A stretch of DNA of 64,000 nucleotides from assembly GCF_024448895.1 (NCBI RefSeq), contig NZ_JAMOIC010000010.1, positions 62,001 through 126,000 on the forward strand. The letters run 5' to 3'. Positions 37,256 through 47,809 of this stretch are shown one piece after another; the first letter of the stretch is position 1; every line of letters starts with the position of its first letter. The notes under the pieces are model-generated. The model ran no database searches. It was not told the DNA's origin and worked only from the letters and a program-made list of their open reading frames with translations. The DNA comes from Stutzerimonas stutzeri (lineage in GTDB: Bacteria > Pseudomonadota > Gammaproteobacteria > Pseudomonadales > Pseudomonadaceae). The translations under genes were made by a program, and so were the position numbers.

Positions 37256-38494
37256 TCAACGCATCACGTTGAACAGACTCAACCCCGCAATCTTCACATA
37301 GCTCTGCTGAGCAGCCTCAAGCACAACTGTCTGCATGGATAAGCGAGACAACGCCTCGGCATAATCAAGCTCACGCAGCTCGGCCTGGACGCCTTTGTTG
37401 ACCAGCGCAACATCCTCGTTGTCAGTCTGCGTCGTTTCGATGACGTTCAAGCGGGCACCAATATTGCCGCGTGCCTGGTCGACGCTGACCATACCGTGGT
37501 CGAGGTTGGTCAAAGCCACCGCAACGGCGTCGCGTACACCTGTGTTGCCGGTAGTAGGGCTTTCCAAGGCCTTGCGCAGGCCCGCGATAGTATCCAGGAT
37601 GCCCTGTTTCTCCTCTCCATTTCTGTTGACCGTGAAGGTTTCCGATCCGCTCGGGACGCCATCGACATGAATCGTCATACCCCGGAATACGATCTTATCG
37701 CTTGAGTCGTCATCCTCATCCAACCGACCGGCACTTAGAGCTGTAGCACCACCCACTTCGTAAATTTCATATTTCTTAGGATCAGCCGGGTCCGCAAAGC
37801 GAATCTCAATTCCAGTTGCAGGAAAACCAGAAGCCGCAAAGGCAACCTCATCATCGACCAGAGGCGCCGACAGCCGCACCGCTGGCGCAACGATCATGTC
37901 GGCCGAAGGACTCATCGACAGACGCCCAGCGTTGGTTACAGACTGGAAGACCGATTTGCCGTTGTCGCTGATAGCGATGTTCAGCGAGCTGGCGACCTGA
38001 AGTTTCCTCTGACCTTCGTCACCCTGATAGCTATAGCTTCCGTCAGGACCACGGACGAAGGGCTGGGTCTTGCCCTGGAAACCTGAGAACAGATACTCGC
38101 CTCGCGCATTGCGCGTGTTCATCAGTGACAGTAGTTCGTCTTCCCGCTCGCCCAACTCTGAGGCGATTGCCTTGCGGTCTTGCGGGTCAAGCGACCCATT
38201 GCCCGCCTGCACGGTCAATTCACGCACGCGCTGAAGGACTGTGTTAACCGAGTTAAGCGTCACTTCCTCCTGGGTCAGGCTGTTCTTCGCCGCCGTGAGG
38301 TTCGAGTCGTACTGACTCAGCACGTTCTGTTGCTGCTCGAGCTGCAAGAGGCGCACCGATGCCACGGGGTCGTCTGCCGGTGTCAGGATCCGATTGCCTG
38401 TACTGATCTGCTCTTGTGTTCGTGTGGCGTTGGCATAGTTTCGCTGTATGCCATTGACGCCATTATTGAACGCTTGCAAGGTCGAGATGCGCAT
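37256..38494 (-). CDS. flgL: Flagellar hook-filament junction protein FlgL (HAP3)
   Basis: The 412-aa protein bridges hook and filament. The flagellin-like N-terminus (MRISTLQAFNNGVNGIQRNYANATRTQEQISTG) and C-terminal helix (LDYAEALSRLSMQTVVLEAAQQSYVKIAGLSLFNVM) form the D0/D1 coiled coil; the middle forms the variable D2. It is the last gene of the flgF-L run, 12 bp after flgK. I see no strong terminator downstream. Confidence 0.94.
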   Translation of the reverse strand: MRISTLQAFNNGVNGIQRNYANATRTQEQISTGNRILTPADDPVASVRLLQLEQQQNVLSQYDSNLTAAKNSLTQEEVTLNSVNTVLQRVRELTVQAGNGSLDPQDRKAIASELGEREDELLSLMNTRNARGEYLFSGFQGKTQPFVRGPDGSYSYQGDEGQRKLQVASSLNIAISDNGKSVFQSVTNAGRLSMSPSADMIVAPAVRLSAPLVDDEVAFAASGFPATGIEIRFADPADPKKYEIYEVGGATALSAGRLDEDDDSSDKIVFRGMTIHVDGVPSGSETFTVNRNGEEKQGILDTIAGLRKALESPTTGNTGVRDAVAVALTNLDHGMVSVDQARGNIGARLNVIETTQTDNEDVALVNKGVQAELRELDYAEALSRLSMQTVVLEAAQQSYVKIAGLSLFNVMR

Positions 38495-38505
38495 GATCGG
38501 GCCTG

Positions 38506-40494
38506 TTACCTGAAGGTGCTTATCAATGTATCGAACATGGTGCGCGCAACTTGAATGATTTGGGCAGACGCGTTGTAGTACTGCTCAAATTTGATCAGGT
38601 TGGCCGCCTCCTCGTCGAGGTTGACTGCCGAGAGCGAATCACGGTTATCGGTAGCTTGTTTGAGAATCGCCCCTGTTGCATCGCTGTCCATTCGCGCTTG
38701 AGCGGTAAGCGTGCCGACACGCTCGACCAGTTCGCCGTAACCATCGGTAAAGCTCTTACCCGACCCAGCCACACCGGCGTCGACTCCAATCGTTTGCTTG
38801 GTCTGAAGATCAACCATCTTCAATGCGTTCCGGTTATCCGAAACGCCATTCTGGTTGAAACCGATCGTGAAGGTGTCGCCTTGCTGCGGACGGCCACTGA
38901 CTGTGAATTTAAAACTGTGGCCATCGATCATCACCGCTAACTCGTTGGTCTGCCCAGGCGTAAAGACGGCTGGACTTACCTGAGTGACGCCTGTCCCGCT
39001 GATGGTTGGCGGAGTCCCATTGTTATAGGTCAGGGTGATCGCGGATGAAAGCGCTGCCTTCAGCGTGTCGATATTCACCGCTGCTGAGGTTTCAGGTTGG
39101 CTGATCGCGCCATTGCCAATGTTCTGCAGATTGCTCTGTGCCCGCACTGGCGCTGCGAACGCCAGCTGATCTGCCTGATCCAGAACCGTTTTGATGTCGG
39201 TAGCGCCACGTCGCGTTGGCTGCAGCGAAAACTTGTCACCCGCGTTCGGCGTGCCGCTGATAGCCACCGTGAACCCCTGGTCCTTGCCGGCATTATCGGC
39301 GAAGCTGAGGTATGCGGGAGGACCAGCGTTGGTACTGACTGCGATGCTGGCGTTGTCACTCAACCGCCGGGCCGAGTAGTTGGTGCCATCGAATTCCATA
39401 CGATAGTCACTGATCGTCAGGTTTTCAGTGTTGGTGATACTGAGCGATGCGTCTGCTGCCGAGGTGTTGCTGCTGAACGCAGTCGCCCGCAAGCCTGCCA
39501 ATGACGCTGCGTTGTAGTCGCCGAAAAGCGCTTCACCGACCTGCCCTTTCAGATCCAACCCCTGCGACTGCTGCGAGTTGACCTGATCACTGACCGCCAG
39601 AGCCAAGCGGCCAAGCGAGTTCATCGTCGAATCCAGCACGTCTTCCCGGTAGCGGATCAGGCCACCCAACTCCCCGCCGCTGATCTGCGAAGTAATGCCT
39701 TGCCTGGAGTTACCACTGACAAACTGAATTTCATGACGGTTAGGATCGCTTTGCCCCGGTACAACCTCCAGACGGCTGACAGTGCTGCCCACCACCAATG
39801 GCTGACCAGTACCTACGGACACGTTGAAGCTGTTGTCATCTTGCGGAGTGACGGTGACGCCGATGTAAGTCGACAGCTGTCTAACCGCCTCGTCACGCTT
39901 GTCGAGCAGGTCGTTAGGCTGCTTGCCGTTTGCAGACGCGGTAGCGATAGCCTGGTTGAGGCTGCCTATGGTCCCAGCAAGTCGATTGACCTGATCGGTC
40001 ACCGCTGACATCTGCTTGTTGGTGAAATTGTTCTGCTCGGTCAGGCGATCCGATACGGTGTTGAACCGGCGTGCCAGCCCTTCTGCTTCGGCCAGCACCA
40101 GCTGCCGCGCAGGAATATTGGCTGGATCTTCCGCAGCCGTCTGAAATGCTGAGAAGAATTTCTGCAGGGAGGGCGTGATGCCCGTCGTGCTCCCCGCGAG
40201 CAGAGAGTCCAGCTGGTCAATCTGGCCTTTATAGGATTCAACATCACTGCTCAGCGAGGTACTGCTCCGCAGTTGGCTGGTCAGAAACTCACTGTAGGTT
40301 CTGCGGATTTCCACAAGCGTCGTACCAGAACCCACGTACCCTGCCCCGCTGAACTGAGGCACGCGGGTAGCCTGGGATGCGTCCTGGCGACTGTAGCCGG
40401 GCGTGTTGACGTTGCTGATGTTATGGCCGGTGATGGAGAGCTGGCTCTTGCTGGCGCTCAGGCCGGACAGGCCAATATTCAGTAGGTCAGCCAT
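38506..40494 (-). CDS. flgK: Flagellar hook-associated protein FlgK (HAP1)
   Basis: The 662-aa protein starts MADLLNIGLSGLSASKSQL followed by GHNISNVNTPGYSRQ, the rod/hook/HAP N-terminal signature, and ends with VNLDEEAANLIKFEQYYNASAQIIQVARTMFDTLIS, the HAP C-terminal helix. FlgK sits between hook and FlgL. It begins 3 bp after flgJ. Confidence 0.95.
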   Translation of the reverse strand: MADLLNIGLSGLSASKSQLSITGHNISNVNTPGYSRQDASQATRVPQFSGAGYVGSGTTLVEIRRTYSEFLTSQLRSSTSLSSDVESYKGQIDQLDSLLAGSTTGITPSLQKFFSAFQTAAEDPANIPARQLVLAEAEGLARRFNTVSDRLTEQNNFTNKQMSAVTDQVNRLAGTIGSLNQAIATASANGKQPNDLLDKRDEAVRQLSTYIGVTVTPQDDNSFNVSVGTGQPLVVGSTVSRLEVVPGQSDPNRHEIQFVSGNSRQGITSQISGGELGGLIRYREDVLDSTMNSLGRLALAVSDQVNSQQSQGLDLKGQVGEALFGDYNAASLAGLRATAFSSNTSAADASLSITNTENLTISDYRMEFDGTNYSARRLSDNASIAVSTNAGPPAYLSFADNAGKDQGFTVAISGTPNAGDKFSLQPTRRGATDIKTVLDQADQLAFAAPVRAQSNLQNIGNGAISQPETSAAVNIDTLKAALSSAITLTYNNGTPPTISGTGVTQVSPAVFTPGQTNELAVMIDGHSFKFTVSGRPQQGDTFTIGFNQNGVSDNRNALKMVDLQTKQTIGVDAGVAGSGKSFTDGYGELVERVGTLTAQARMDSDATGAILKQATDNRDSLSAVNLDEEAANLIKFEQYYNASAQIIQVARTMFDTLISTFR

Positions 40495-40496
40495 GA

Positions 40497-41702
40497 TTAA
40501 CCTCTAGTCCGCATTGCGGGCGACGTGCTGGCGTCGGCGATTGTCTGATAGGTCTGCACCTTGCGAGCGATCTGGTTGATCTTGTTCGCGTACTGAGGAT
40601 CGGTCGCGTAACCGGCCCGCTGCAATTCATTGACGAACCGCTCGGAGTCGCCGGAAACGCTGGCCACTTGTATCGCCGGCTTGTAGCGCTCGTTGTTCTC
40701 AAGCAGACGTACGTAATCGTTGAAGCTCTGCTCGAACGAGTCGTAAGCCCTGAAACCGGCCACCTGCTTGGTCGCTTTGCCGTTCACGTATTCGGTCGTG
40801 GTGACTTTTGCCGACTCACCGCTCCAGCCATTCGCCTTGATACCAAACAGGTTGTGGCTGTTGCTGCCGTCCTTCTGCTTGATCATCGACTTGCCCCAAC
40901 CTGTTTCCAGCGCAGCCTGTGCCACTAGGAAACGTGGCTCAACGCCGAGACGCTTGGCCGCCTTCTCCGCCATAGGCAGCATGGTCGCGATGAATTCTGC
41001 GGGAGAGCTGAAGCGCGTCTTGCTCGGTGCGCTGGGCGCGGTCGCCTCGACACCATTGACGGTCAAGGCCGCTTCCTTGGGGGCGGCGAAGGCGGTTGCC
41101 GGCTTCCAGTCAATGGCCACCAGCGGCTGAGTGACGCCAGCCTGGTTGGCCTGATCGACCTGAGGACTCGTCGCAGTCGCAGCCACATCCGCTTGCGCAC
41201 GCTCGGCCAGCCTGCCAGGCAGTGCCAGACGGCGCTGATTCAACAACTGAGAGTCATTGCGAGCCGGGTCCACCTTGGCGAGCGTCGCATTGGCATTAGG
41301 GTTACTCGACCACTTGGCGCCCTCGGTCTGCGCGACCTGGGCAAAGGGGTTGGGCTTCTCGTCTGGCTTCTGATCCTTGCTCAACTGGCGGATCAGCACG
41401 TCGGCAAGCCCAATACCGCCGCCTTCTTTGGACAGGGTGACCGAGAGCTGTTGGTCGTGCATGTCCTGGTACTGCTTGCTCGCCTGGCTGTTGAGCGGGT
41501 TGTCTTTGGACAGAACCTCAGTCGCTGCACGCATCGACTTGAGCATCTCGTTCATGAACAAGGATTCGAATTCCTGCGCGACCTTGCGCACGTTCTCGGC
41601 CCCGTCGCGGTCCTTGCCCACCTTGAGCTGATTCAGCCGATTCAGGTCGGAGTAACTACCGCTGTCAGGCGTGCGACGACCCAGTCCCAGACGATTTTCC
41701 AT
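40497..41702 (-). CDS. flgJ: Flagellar rod assembly protein/peptidoglycan hydrolase FlgJ
   Basis: The 401-aa bifunctional FlgJ has an N-terminal rod-capping domain (FESLFMNEMLKSMRAA near residue 45) and a C-terminal glucosaminidase domain that opens the cell wall for the rod: AAKRLGVEPRFLVAQAALETGWGKS with the catalytic Glu near residue 268, then HNLFGIKA and YVRLLENNERY. A long Q/A/P-rich linker joins them. It lies between flgI and flgK. Confidence 0.95.
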   Translation of the reverse strand: MENRLGLGRRTPDSGSYSDLNRLNQLKVGKDRDGAENVRKVAQEFESLFMNEMLKSMRAATEVLSKDNPLNSQASKQYQDMHDQQLSVTLSKEGGGIGLADVLIRQLSKDQKPDEKPNPFAQVAQTEGAKWSSNPNANATLAKVDPARNDSQLLNQRRLALPGRLAERAQADVAATATSPQVDQANQAGVTQPLVAIDWKPATAFAAPKEAALTVNGVEATAPSAPSKTRFSSPAEFIATMLPMAEKAAKRLGVEPRFLVAQAALETGWGKSMIKQKDGSNSHNLFGIKANGWSGESAKVTTTEYVNGKATKQVAGFRAYDSFEQSFNDYVRLLENNERYKPAIQVASVSGDSERFVNELQRAGYATDPQYANKINQIARKVQTYQTIADASTSPAMRTRG

Positions 41703-41712
41703 GTCTCGTTCC

Positions 41713-42816
41713 TCAGATAACGATCAGGTCGGCTTGCAGCGCACCGGCTTGCTTGAGCGCTTCCAGAATTGCCATCAAATCACTGGGGGCAGCACCAACC
41801 TGATTCACAGCGCGAACGATCTCGTCGAGCGTTGTGCCGGGGCCGAACTTGAACATCGGCTTGGCTTCCTGCTCGGCTTTCACCTTTGAGTTGGGCACGA
41901 CAACTGTCTGGCCGTCCGAAAGCGGATTCGGCTGACTGACCTGCGGATCTTCGGAAATGGTCACGGTCAGGCTGCCATGCGTCACCGCAGCTGGCTGAAC
42001 CCGCACGTTCTGACCAATCACGATGGTACCGGTACGCGAGTTGATGATGACCTTGGCGATTGCCTGACCCACATCGACTTCGAGGTTTTCCAGGATCGAC
42101 AGATAATCGACGCGCTGGCTCGGATCCAGAGGTGCGGTGATGCTGATCGAGCCGCCGTCGAGGGCCTGCGCCACGCCTGGGCCAAGCAGTTCATTGATGT
42201 GGTCAACGATGTTCTTGGCGGTGGTGAAGTCCGGACGATTGAGGTTCATGGTCAGCGTGCTGCCCTGATTGAACGCGCTCGGCACCGGCCGCTCGACCGT
42301 TGCGCCGCCCGGGATACGACCCGCTGAAGGAATGTTGACGGTAATGCGCGAACCATCCGCACCACCCGCATCGAAGCCACCGACGACCAGGTTGCCTTGG
42401 GCGATGGCGTATACGTTGCCGTCAATACCTTTAAGCGGAGCCATCAGCAAGCTACCGCCGCGCAGGCTCTTGGCGTTGCCGATAGACGATACGGTGATGT
42501 CGATCGTCTGGCCGGGTTTGGCAAATGCTGGCAGATCGGCATGGATCGACACGGCAGCCACGTTCTTGAGCTGAACGTTGCCGCCGGCGGGAACCTTGAT
42601 ACCGAACTGCGCCATCATGTTGTTGAAGGTCTGCACGGTGAATGGCGTCTGTGTGGTCTGATCGCCACTGCCGTTCAGGCCGACCACCAGGCCGTAGCCG
42701 ATCAACTGGTTGCTACGCACGCCCTGGATGGTTGCGATGTCCTTTAGCCGCTCGGCATGAACCGGAACGGCGGCCAGGCACAGCACGGCAACTACGATCG
42801 AGCTGAACAATTTCAT
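41713..42816 (-). CDS. flgI: Flagellar P-ring protein FlgI
   Basis: The 367-aa periplasmic P-ring subunit has a signal peptide ([21 protein letters not shown]) and the FlgI start [36 protein letters not shown] 42816 gives the normal length; the frame is open to 42873 but the extra residues overlap flgH. The C-terminus matches FlgI ([38 protein letters not shown]). Confidence 0.95.
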   Translation of the reverse strand: MKLFSSIVVAVLCLAAVPVHAERLKDIATIQGVRSNQLIGYGLVVGLNGSGDQTTQTPFTVQTFNNMMAQFGIKVPAGGNVQLKNVAAVSIHADLPAFAKPGQTIDITVSSIGNAKSLRGGSLLMAPLKGIDGNVYAIAQGNLVVGGFDAGGADGSRITVNIPSAGRIPGGATVERPVPSAFNQGSTLTMNLNRPDFTTAKNIVDHINELLGPGVAQALDGGSISITAPLDPSQRVDYLSILENLEVDVGQAIAKVIINSRTGTIVIGQNVRVQPAAVTHGSLTVTISEDPQVSQPNPLSDGQTVVVPNSKVKAEQEAKPMFKFGPGTTLDEIVRAVNQVGAAPSDLMAILEALKQAGALQADLIVI

Positions 42817-42830
42817 TGCGTGCACCTGCT

Positions 42831-43544
42831 TTAGAACGGCCACAACGGGCTGATGAAGAAACGGTCCAGCCAACCGGGCTGGCTGGCATCGGCGAAGGCG
42901 CCGGTGCCAGAGTAGGTAATGCGTGCATCAGCGATACGGGTTGAAGGAACGGTGTTATCGGTGGCGATATCGTCCGAGCGCACTAGTCCAGCTATGCGCA
43001 CCAGCTCGTCGCCGGTATTCAGCGTCATCCACTTCTCACCGCGGATCGCCAGGATGCCGTTGGGCAATACGTCCGAGACGGTCACGGTGATCGAACCGGA
43101 GAGACTGTTGCTCTGCCCTGCCTGACCGGAACCGGATGTATCACGTGACGCATCGTATTCCGCACCCAGGCCCAGCTTGTCGCCGGTAAGCAGACCGCTG
43201 CCGGCCAGCGGATTGGCTATTGCAACCGCGCCGCCAAACAACGACCCGAGACCGATGTTGGCACTGCTGTCCTTGGAGATCTTCGAGTTCGAGTTCTTGC
43301 TCGCCTGGGTCTTCTCGTTGAGCGTGACCGTAATGATGTCCCCAACCCGATAAGCCTTACGATCGTCATACAGGTTGGTCTCGAAGCCAGCCTGATATAT
43401 CGCCCCGTTGTTCTGCGCAGCCGGCAGCGGAGTACGCGGCAGTACCGGGGAGTAGTACGGGTCATTAGGCTTCGGGGCCGGCGCCACGCAACCGGTCAGG
43501 ATCACGGCAGACATCAGCGGAAGGACAATCATCAAGCGGCGCAT
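42831..43544 (-). CDS. flgH: Flagellar L-ring lipoprotein FlgH
   Basis: The 237-aa outer-membrane L-ring protein has a lipobox VILTGC (Cys near residue 19) and FlgH motifs [26 protein letters not shown] and [34 protein letters not shown] 43544 is chosen; GAGG lies 5 nt upstream. A GTG two codons earlier is also in frame. Confidence 0.95.
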   Translation of the reverse strand: MRRLMIVLPLMSAVILTGCVAPAPKPNDPYYSPVLPRTPLPAAQNNGAIYQAGFETNLYDDRKAYRVGDIITVTLNEKTQASKNSNSKISKDSSANIGLGSLFGGAVAIANPLAGSGLLTGDKLGLGAEYDASRDTSGSGQAGQSNSLSGSITVTVSDVLPNGILAIRGEKWMTLNTGDELVRIAGLVRSDDIATDNTVPSTRIADARITYSGTGAFADASQPGWLDRFFISPLWPF

Positions 43545-43573
43545 AATCACCTCAATCCAGCGGCTAACAGCTG

Positions 43574-44359
43574 TTACAGCTGCTGGGTAACGAAAGACAG
43601 CATCTGGTCGGCCGTGGAGATGACTTTCGAGTTCATCTCGTAGGCGCGCTGAGTGGTGATCATGTTCACCAGTTCTTCAACGACGCTGACGTTGGAGTTT
43701 TCCAATGTGTTCTGCAGTACGGTGCCCAGGCCGTTGAGGCCAGGAGTGCTCACCTGGGGAGCACCACTCGCTGCGGTCTCCAGAAACAGGTTGCTGCCCA
43801 TGGCTTGCAGGCCCGCCGGGTTGACGAAGTCAGCGGTCTGCAGGTTGCCGATGATCTGCGGAGCCGGATTGCCGAGGGTCGTCACGGAGACAGTGCCGTC
43901 TTCGCCAACGGTAAATGTCTGGGTTTCCGGCGGCACGACGATCGCAGGCTCCAGGGCATAGCCGTTGGACGTTACGATCTGGCCTTCGGCATTCAGATGG
44001 AAGCTGCCGTCACGCGAGTAGGAAACCGTGCCGTCTGGCAGCAGGACCTGAAAGAAGCCGCGGCCGTTGATCGCCATATCGAGCGGTTGCTCGGTCGTTT
44101 GCAGGCTGCCAGCAGTGAATTGCTTCTGCGTACCGACGATGCGAACACCCGTACCAAGCTGGAGGCCTGAGGGCAGCTCGCTGTCCTGAGTGGACTGGCC
44201 GCCCGGCTGACGGCGGATCTGATAGAGCAAGTCCTGGAATTCGGCCCGGTCTTTCTTGAAGCCGGTGGTGGACACGTTAGCCAGGTTGTTGGAAATGGTG
44301 GTCAGGTTCATGTCCTGTGCGGACAAACCGGTCTTGCTGACCCACAGTGCTGGAAGCAT
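43574..44359 (-). CDS. flgG: Flagellar distal rod protein FlgG
   Basis: The 261-aa rod protein starts [19 protein letters not shown] and carries the rod signature [28 protein letters not shown]; the C-terminus [29 protein letters not shown] is diagnostic of FlgG. ATG 44359 has AGGAG upstream and gives the family length; the upstream open frame to 44443 is not used. Confidence 0.96.
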   Translation of the reverse strand: MLPALWVSKTGLSAQDMNLTTISNNLANVSTTGFKKDRAEFQDLLYQIRRQPGGQSTQDSELPSGLQLGTGVRIVGTQKQFTAGSLQTTEQPLDMAINGRGFFQVLLPDGTVSYSRDGSFHLNAEGQIVTSNGYALEPAIVVPPETQTFTVGEDGTVSVTTLGNPAPQIIGNLQTADFVNPAGLQAMGSNLFLETAASGAPQVSTPGLNGLGTVLQNTLENSNVSVVEELVNMITTQRAYEMNSKVISTADQMLSFVTQQL

Positions 44360-44405
44360 GTTCTTCTCCTCGTGCGCCGGAATTCGGGCGCGCCGCCTAG
44401 TTTGT

Positions 44406-45146
44406 TTAGCTGATCTGCAAGACTCGGGCCGCAGCGGCACCATCTTCTTCGGCAGTACGCATCATTTTCACGTGAAGCTCGAACTGGCGGGACAGCGCGA
44501 GCATCGACGTCATCTCGGCCACGGCATTGACGTTGCTGGCTTCAAGAAATCCCGAGGTCACGCGAACCGCAGCGTCAGCCTCCACAGGCTCACCGGTCTT
44601 CATTCGAATCAGGCCATCGGTACCCTTCTCCAACTGCTTCGGGTCGGGGTTCACGAGCTTCAGACGGTCTACACCGACGACGACACTAGGGTTCTCACCC
44701 AGTGCTCGAATGCTGATAGAGCCGTCCGCGCCAATGTCGATTTTCTCGTCTGGCGGCACAGCAATCGGCCCGGCATTGCCGAGAACCGGCAGTCCGTCTC
44801 CGGTCCTAAGCATTCCGAGGGTGTCGACATTAAGGCTGCCGGTACGGGCATAGGCTTCGCTACCGTCAGGCGCTTGCACGGCGATCCAGCCGTCGCCCTC
44901 GACCGCCACATCCAGATCCCGCCCGGTTTCCTGGAGCGTGCCTGAGCTGAAATCGGTACCAGGGCGCTCAGTCATTGCATAAACCCGAGCAGGGAAACTG
45001 TCGCCGAACACCTGCATCGATCGCGCCTGTTCGAAGTCGCGACGAAAGCCCGTAGTCGAGATGTTTGCCAGGTTGTTGGCATGCGCCTGCTGGGCCCGAG
45101 CGTTCTGGCTCGCCCCCGTCATTGCCACATAGAGCATCTTGTCCAT
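44406..45146 (-). CDS. flgF: Flagellar proximal rod protein FlgF
   Basis: The 246-aa protein starts MDKMLYVAMTGASQNARAQ, has the rod signature ANNLANISTTGFRRDFEQA and ends with MTSMLALSRQFELHVKMMRTAEEDGAAAARVLQIS. The strong ribosome-binding site GGAGGTTCG precedes ATG 45146; the frame's extension to 45335 covers the sigma-54 promoter and is not coding. First gene of the flgFGHIJKL operon. Confidence 0.95.
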   Translation of the reverse strand: MDKMLYVAMTGASQNARAQQAHANNLANISTTGFRRDFEQARSMQVFGDSFPARVYAMTERPGTDFSSGTLQETGRDLDVAVEGDGWIAVQAPDGSEAYARTGSLNVDTLGMLRTGDGLPVLGNAGPIAVPPDEKIDIGADGSISIRALGENPSVVVGVDRLKLVNPDPKQLEKGTDGLIRMKTGEPVEADAAVRVTSGFLEASNVNAVAEMTSMLALSRQFELHVKMMRTAEEDGAAAARVLQIS

Positions 45147-45198
45147 CGAACCTCCGAAACACGCTAATTGACGCAAACCAGATCTACATACACCAACT

Positions 45199-45216
45199 AA
45201 GCAATAGACGTGCCAC
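45199..45216 (-). promoter_or_regulatory. Sigma-54 (RpoN) promoter of flgF operon
   Basis: On the minus strand, TGGCACG followed by TCTA and TTGCTT gives an exact GG-N10-GC spacing. Transcription is predicted near 45189, leaving a leader of about 43 nt before flgF. In Pseudomonas this promoter class is activated by FleQ or FleR. Confidence 0.8.
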
Positions 45217-45262
45217 CGCAATAATCGAAACTTAAATTGTTGATTCACAGAGAATTTATCGC

Positions 45263-45287
45263 AAAAAAAAAGGCCCTGATGGACCTT
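45263..45287 (-). terminator. Terminator after flgE
   Basis: AAGGCCC-TGAT-GGACCTT forms a 7-bp stem with one mismatch and, on the minus strand, runs into a U9 tract. It sits 55 bp after the flgE stop and separates flgBCDE from the flgF operon. Confidence 0.6.
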
Positions 45288-45341
45288 GTAAAAGCGAGAC
45301 GGCAATTTACCGCCGCCTCGGTGCGGCTTGAGCAATCATCA

Positions 45342-46622
45342 TCAACGCAGATTGATGATCGTCTGGGTAATCGCGCTTTCAGTTTCGATGGTCTTGGCGT
45401 TCGCCTGATAGTTACGCTGAGCCACGATCAGGTTGACGAGCTGGTCTGATAGCTCGACGTTGGAATCCTCAAGGGCACCCGCCTGAAGCGAGCCTAGCGT
45501 GCCGCTACCCGGCGGGTTGCGCACGGGTTCGCCAGAGTCGAACGATTGCACCCACTGGGTTTTACCTACCGGCGTTAATCCTTGAACGTTGGCGAAGTTA
45601 GCCAGAATGATCTGCCCCTGTACCTTGGACTGGCCATTGGTATAGCGGGCGAAGATTTCGCCGGTTTCGCTGATTTCAAGACCGGCCAGTTCACCTGTGG
45701 TGTAACCATCCTGACTCACATTGTTGACGGCGAACGAGCTGGCGTATTGAGTCGAACCGCGCATGTCGATGGTCATGTCGAGACCCGCGGCCGGAGCAGC
45801 GTTATTCAGGGACCAGCTGCCATCAGTATTCTTGACCGCAGGCTGCCAGCCCGCAATGGGAGTGCTTCCGCTGGCCGGGTTGACAAGGGTACCGGAGGGG
45901 CTGAATTCCAGGTTCGTCGTGCTTGGCGCCGTGCTGTTGACGGGATCCGACGGGTTTCGCCCATTCACGAGTACATGCATCTGCCACGTGTTAGCGGTAC
46001 CGGTCTTGACGAAGTATTGCGTCATGACGTGGGAATTACCCTGCTCATCGAAAACGTTGGTCGATGTTGAGGAGTTGTAACTCAACGGGTCGGCCGGATC
46101 GAACGGCGTGTTGATCGGCTCGATATTGGTAGAGTTTAGGTTGAATCCTTGGGTGACCTTGGTAGTAGCTTTGGGCTCCTGGCTGGCAGTCTGAATTTTC
46201 AGGTCGCTCACTTGGCCAGTCTGGATGTTGCCGTTGCCGTCAACAGAGTAACCCTGGAGCTTGTAGCCAAAGTTATCGACCAGGTTACCTACCTTGTCAG
46301 TACCGAAATAACCGGCGCGGGTATAGCTCAGCGCGCCGTTGTTACTGACCTGAAAAAAGCCGTTGCCGTTGATTGCCAGGTCCAGTGCATTCTGCGTGTA
46401 GTTGATATTGCCCTGGTTGAACTGCTGAGAAACGTTAGCCAACAACACGCCGCTGCCTTGCGGGTTCTTGCCGGTGCCGAGCACCGACGAGGCATACACA
46501 TCCGCAAATTCCGCGCGGGACTGCTTGAAGCCCGCCGTGCCAGCGTTCGCGATGTTGTTACCTGTGACATTGAGATCTTTGCTGGCGGCACGCATGCCGC
46601 TGAGGCCGATATTGAACGACAT
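45342..46622 (-). CDS. flgE: Flagellar hook protein FlgE
   Basis: The 426-aa hook subunit starts MSFNIGLSGMRAASKDLNVTG, contains NNIANAGTAGFKQSRAEFADVY, and ends with LVNLIVAQRNYQANAKTIETESAITQTIINL. It follows flgD by 31 bp and ends the flgBCDE group. Confidence 0.95.
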   Translation of the reverse strand: MSFNIGLSGMRAASKDLNVTGNNIANAGTAGFKQSRAEFADVYASSVLGTGKNPQGSGVLLANVSQQFNQGNINYTQNALDLAINGNGFFQVSNNGALSYTRAGYFGTDKVGNLVDNFGYKLQGYSVDGNGNIQTGQVSDLKIQTASQEPKATTKVTQGFNLNSTNIEPINTPFDPADPLSYNSSTSTNVFDEQGNSHVMTQYFVKTGTANTWQMHVLVNGRNPSDPVNSTAPSTTNLEFSPSGTLVNPASGSTPIAGWQPAVKNTDGSWSLNNAAPAAGLDMTIDMRGSTQYASSFAVNNVSQDGYTTGELAGLEISETGEIFARYTNGQSKVQGQIILANFANVQGLTPVGKTQWVQSFDSGEPVRNPPGSGTLGSLQAGALEDSNVELSDQLVNLIVAQRNYQANAKTIETESAITQTIINLR

Positions 46623-46653
46623 GAACTGCTCCTGTTACCGGGCGCGCCGGCGG

Positions 46654-47334
46654 TTACTGACCAATGACCTGGACTTTCGACAGTCCAATACTGCCCACAC
46701 CGGCCAGGTTGAGCTGCAGCTCCCCGCCGTTCTGCCCAAGAGTGACGCTATCTACATTGGCGGGAAGCATGGTGTACAACCCTTTCGTCTCGCCTTGATA
46801 AGTGGCCTGCGCTTCGAATCGGTATGTACCCGGTGGCAATGTTTTGCCACTCGAGTCCTTGCCATCCCACATGAATGAAACATTGCCGGCCTCTTGGGCC
46901 CCCATGTTGATCCGATTCACTGCAGTACCTGAGCTGTCATAGACGTTGACCGCCACGTTGCTGCTCGTCGTCGGCAGCACGATGCTGGCCTTGAATGTTT
47001 CACTGGTGTCCACAACAGCCTTATCGGTTGGCACGATAACTTTACGACCGACCAGCGAGGATGCTTGCAGCGCCTGGGAGGATTGATACCCCGACAGCAT
47101 GGTTTCCATGCTCGAGTTCAGTTTCTCCACTCCTTCCACGGTACTGAACTGCGCAAGCTGGGCAATGAACTCGCCGTTCTCCTGCGGCTCCAGCGGGTTC
47201 TGGTTGTTCAGCTGGGTCACCAGCAATTCAAGAAACTCGTTCTTGCCGAGATCATTGCTTTTTACTTCGCGATCTTTGATCTGGTACTGGTCCATTACCG
47301 AACCGGTACCGCTAACGCCGCCTGTCGTGCTCAT
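46654..47334 (-). CDS. flgD: Flagellar hook-capping protein FlgD
   Basis: The 226-aa scaffold caps the growing hook. The conserved segment LGKNEFLELLVTQLNNQNPLEPQENGEFIAQLAQFSTVEGVEKL near residues 28-72 is the FlgD signature, followed by a FlgD Ig-like/tudor region (FMWDGKDSSGKTLPPGTYRF). It lies between flgC and flgE. Confidence 0.96.
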   Translation of the reverse strand: MSTTGGVSGTGSVMDQYQIKDREVKSNDLGKNEFLELLVTQLNNQNPLEPQENGEFIAQLAQFSTVEGVEKLNSSMETMLSGYQSSQALQASSLVGRKVIVPTDKAVVDTSETFKASIVLPTTSSNVAVNVYDSSGTAVNRINMGAQEAGNVSFMWDGKDSSGKTLPPGTYRFEAQATYQGETKGLYTMLPANVDSVTLGQNGGELQLNLAGVGSIGLSKVQVIGQ

Positions 47335-47351
47335 GGCTATCTCTCGTAAGG

Positions 47352-47795
47352 TTACTGACCCAGGGTCAGAACTTTCTGAAGCATGGTCTTGGCCGTGTTC
47401 ATCAACTCGGCGTTAGTCTGGAATGAACGGCTCGCGGAAATCATGTCAGCCATCTCTTCAACGACATTGACGTTCGGGTAGTACACGTACCCTTCTTCAT
47501 TCGCTGCCGGATGATTAGGCTCATAGCGCGCCTGTAGCTCACTCTGGTCTTCAACCACACCAAGCACCTGAACCCCAGCACCTGCCTGATTCTGCTCGGC
47601 GAAGAGCGATTGGTCCGGCTGACCATTCGCCTGCTGGAGCATGGTTGCGAAAACCGGGTGCCGTGCGCGGTAGGTCTGGTCAACGCTGGACGACACCGTT
47701 TCGGCGTTGGCAATGTTGCTGGAAATTGTGTTCAGGCGCGTGCTCTGAGCACTCATGCCGCTGCCGGCAATATTGAATACGCTGCTAAGGGACAT
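47352..47795 (-). CDS. flgC: Flagellar basal-body rod protein FlgC
   Basis: The 147-aa rod protein starts MSLSSVFNIAGSGMSAQS, has RLNTISSNIANAET in its N-terminal rod signature and ends with VVEEMADMISASRSFQTNAELMNTAKTML. It is co-transcribed with flgB and flgD. Confidence 0.95.
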   Translation of the reverse strand: MSLSSVFNIAGSGMSAQSTRLNTISSNIANAETVSSSVDQTYRARHPVFATMLQQANGQPDQSLFAEQNQAGAGVQVLGVVEDQSELQARYEPNHPAANEEGYVYYPNVNVVEEMADMISASRSFQTNAELMNTAKTMLQKVLTLGQ

Positions 47796-47809
47796 GGCTT
47801 TCGCTCCTC

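Noticed and set aside
41193-41720. 175-codon plus-strand frame opposite flgJ
   Set aside because: Antisense shadow of a certain flagellar gene.
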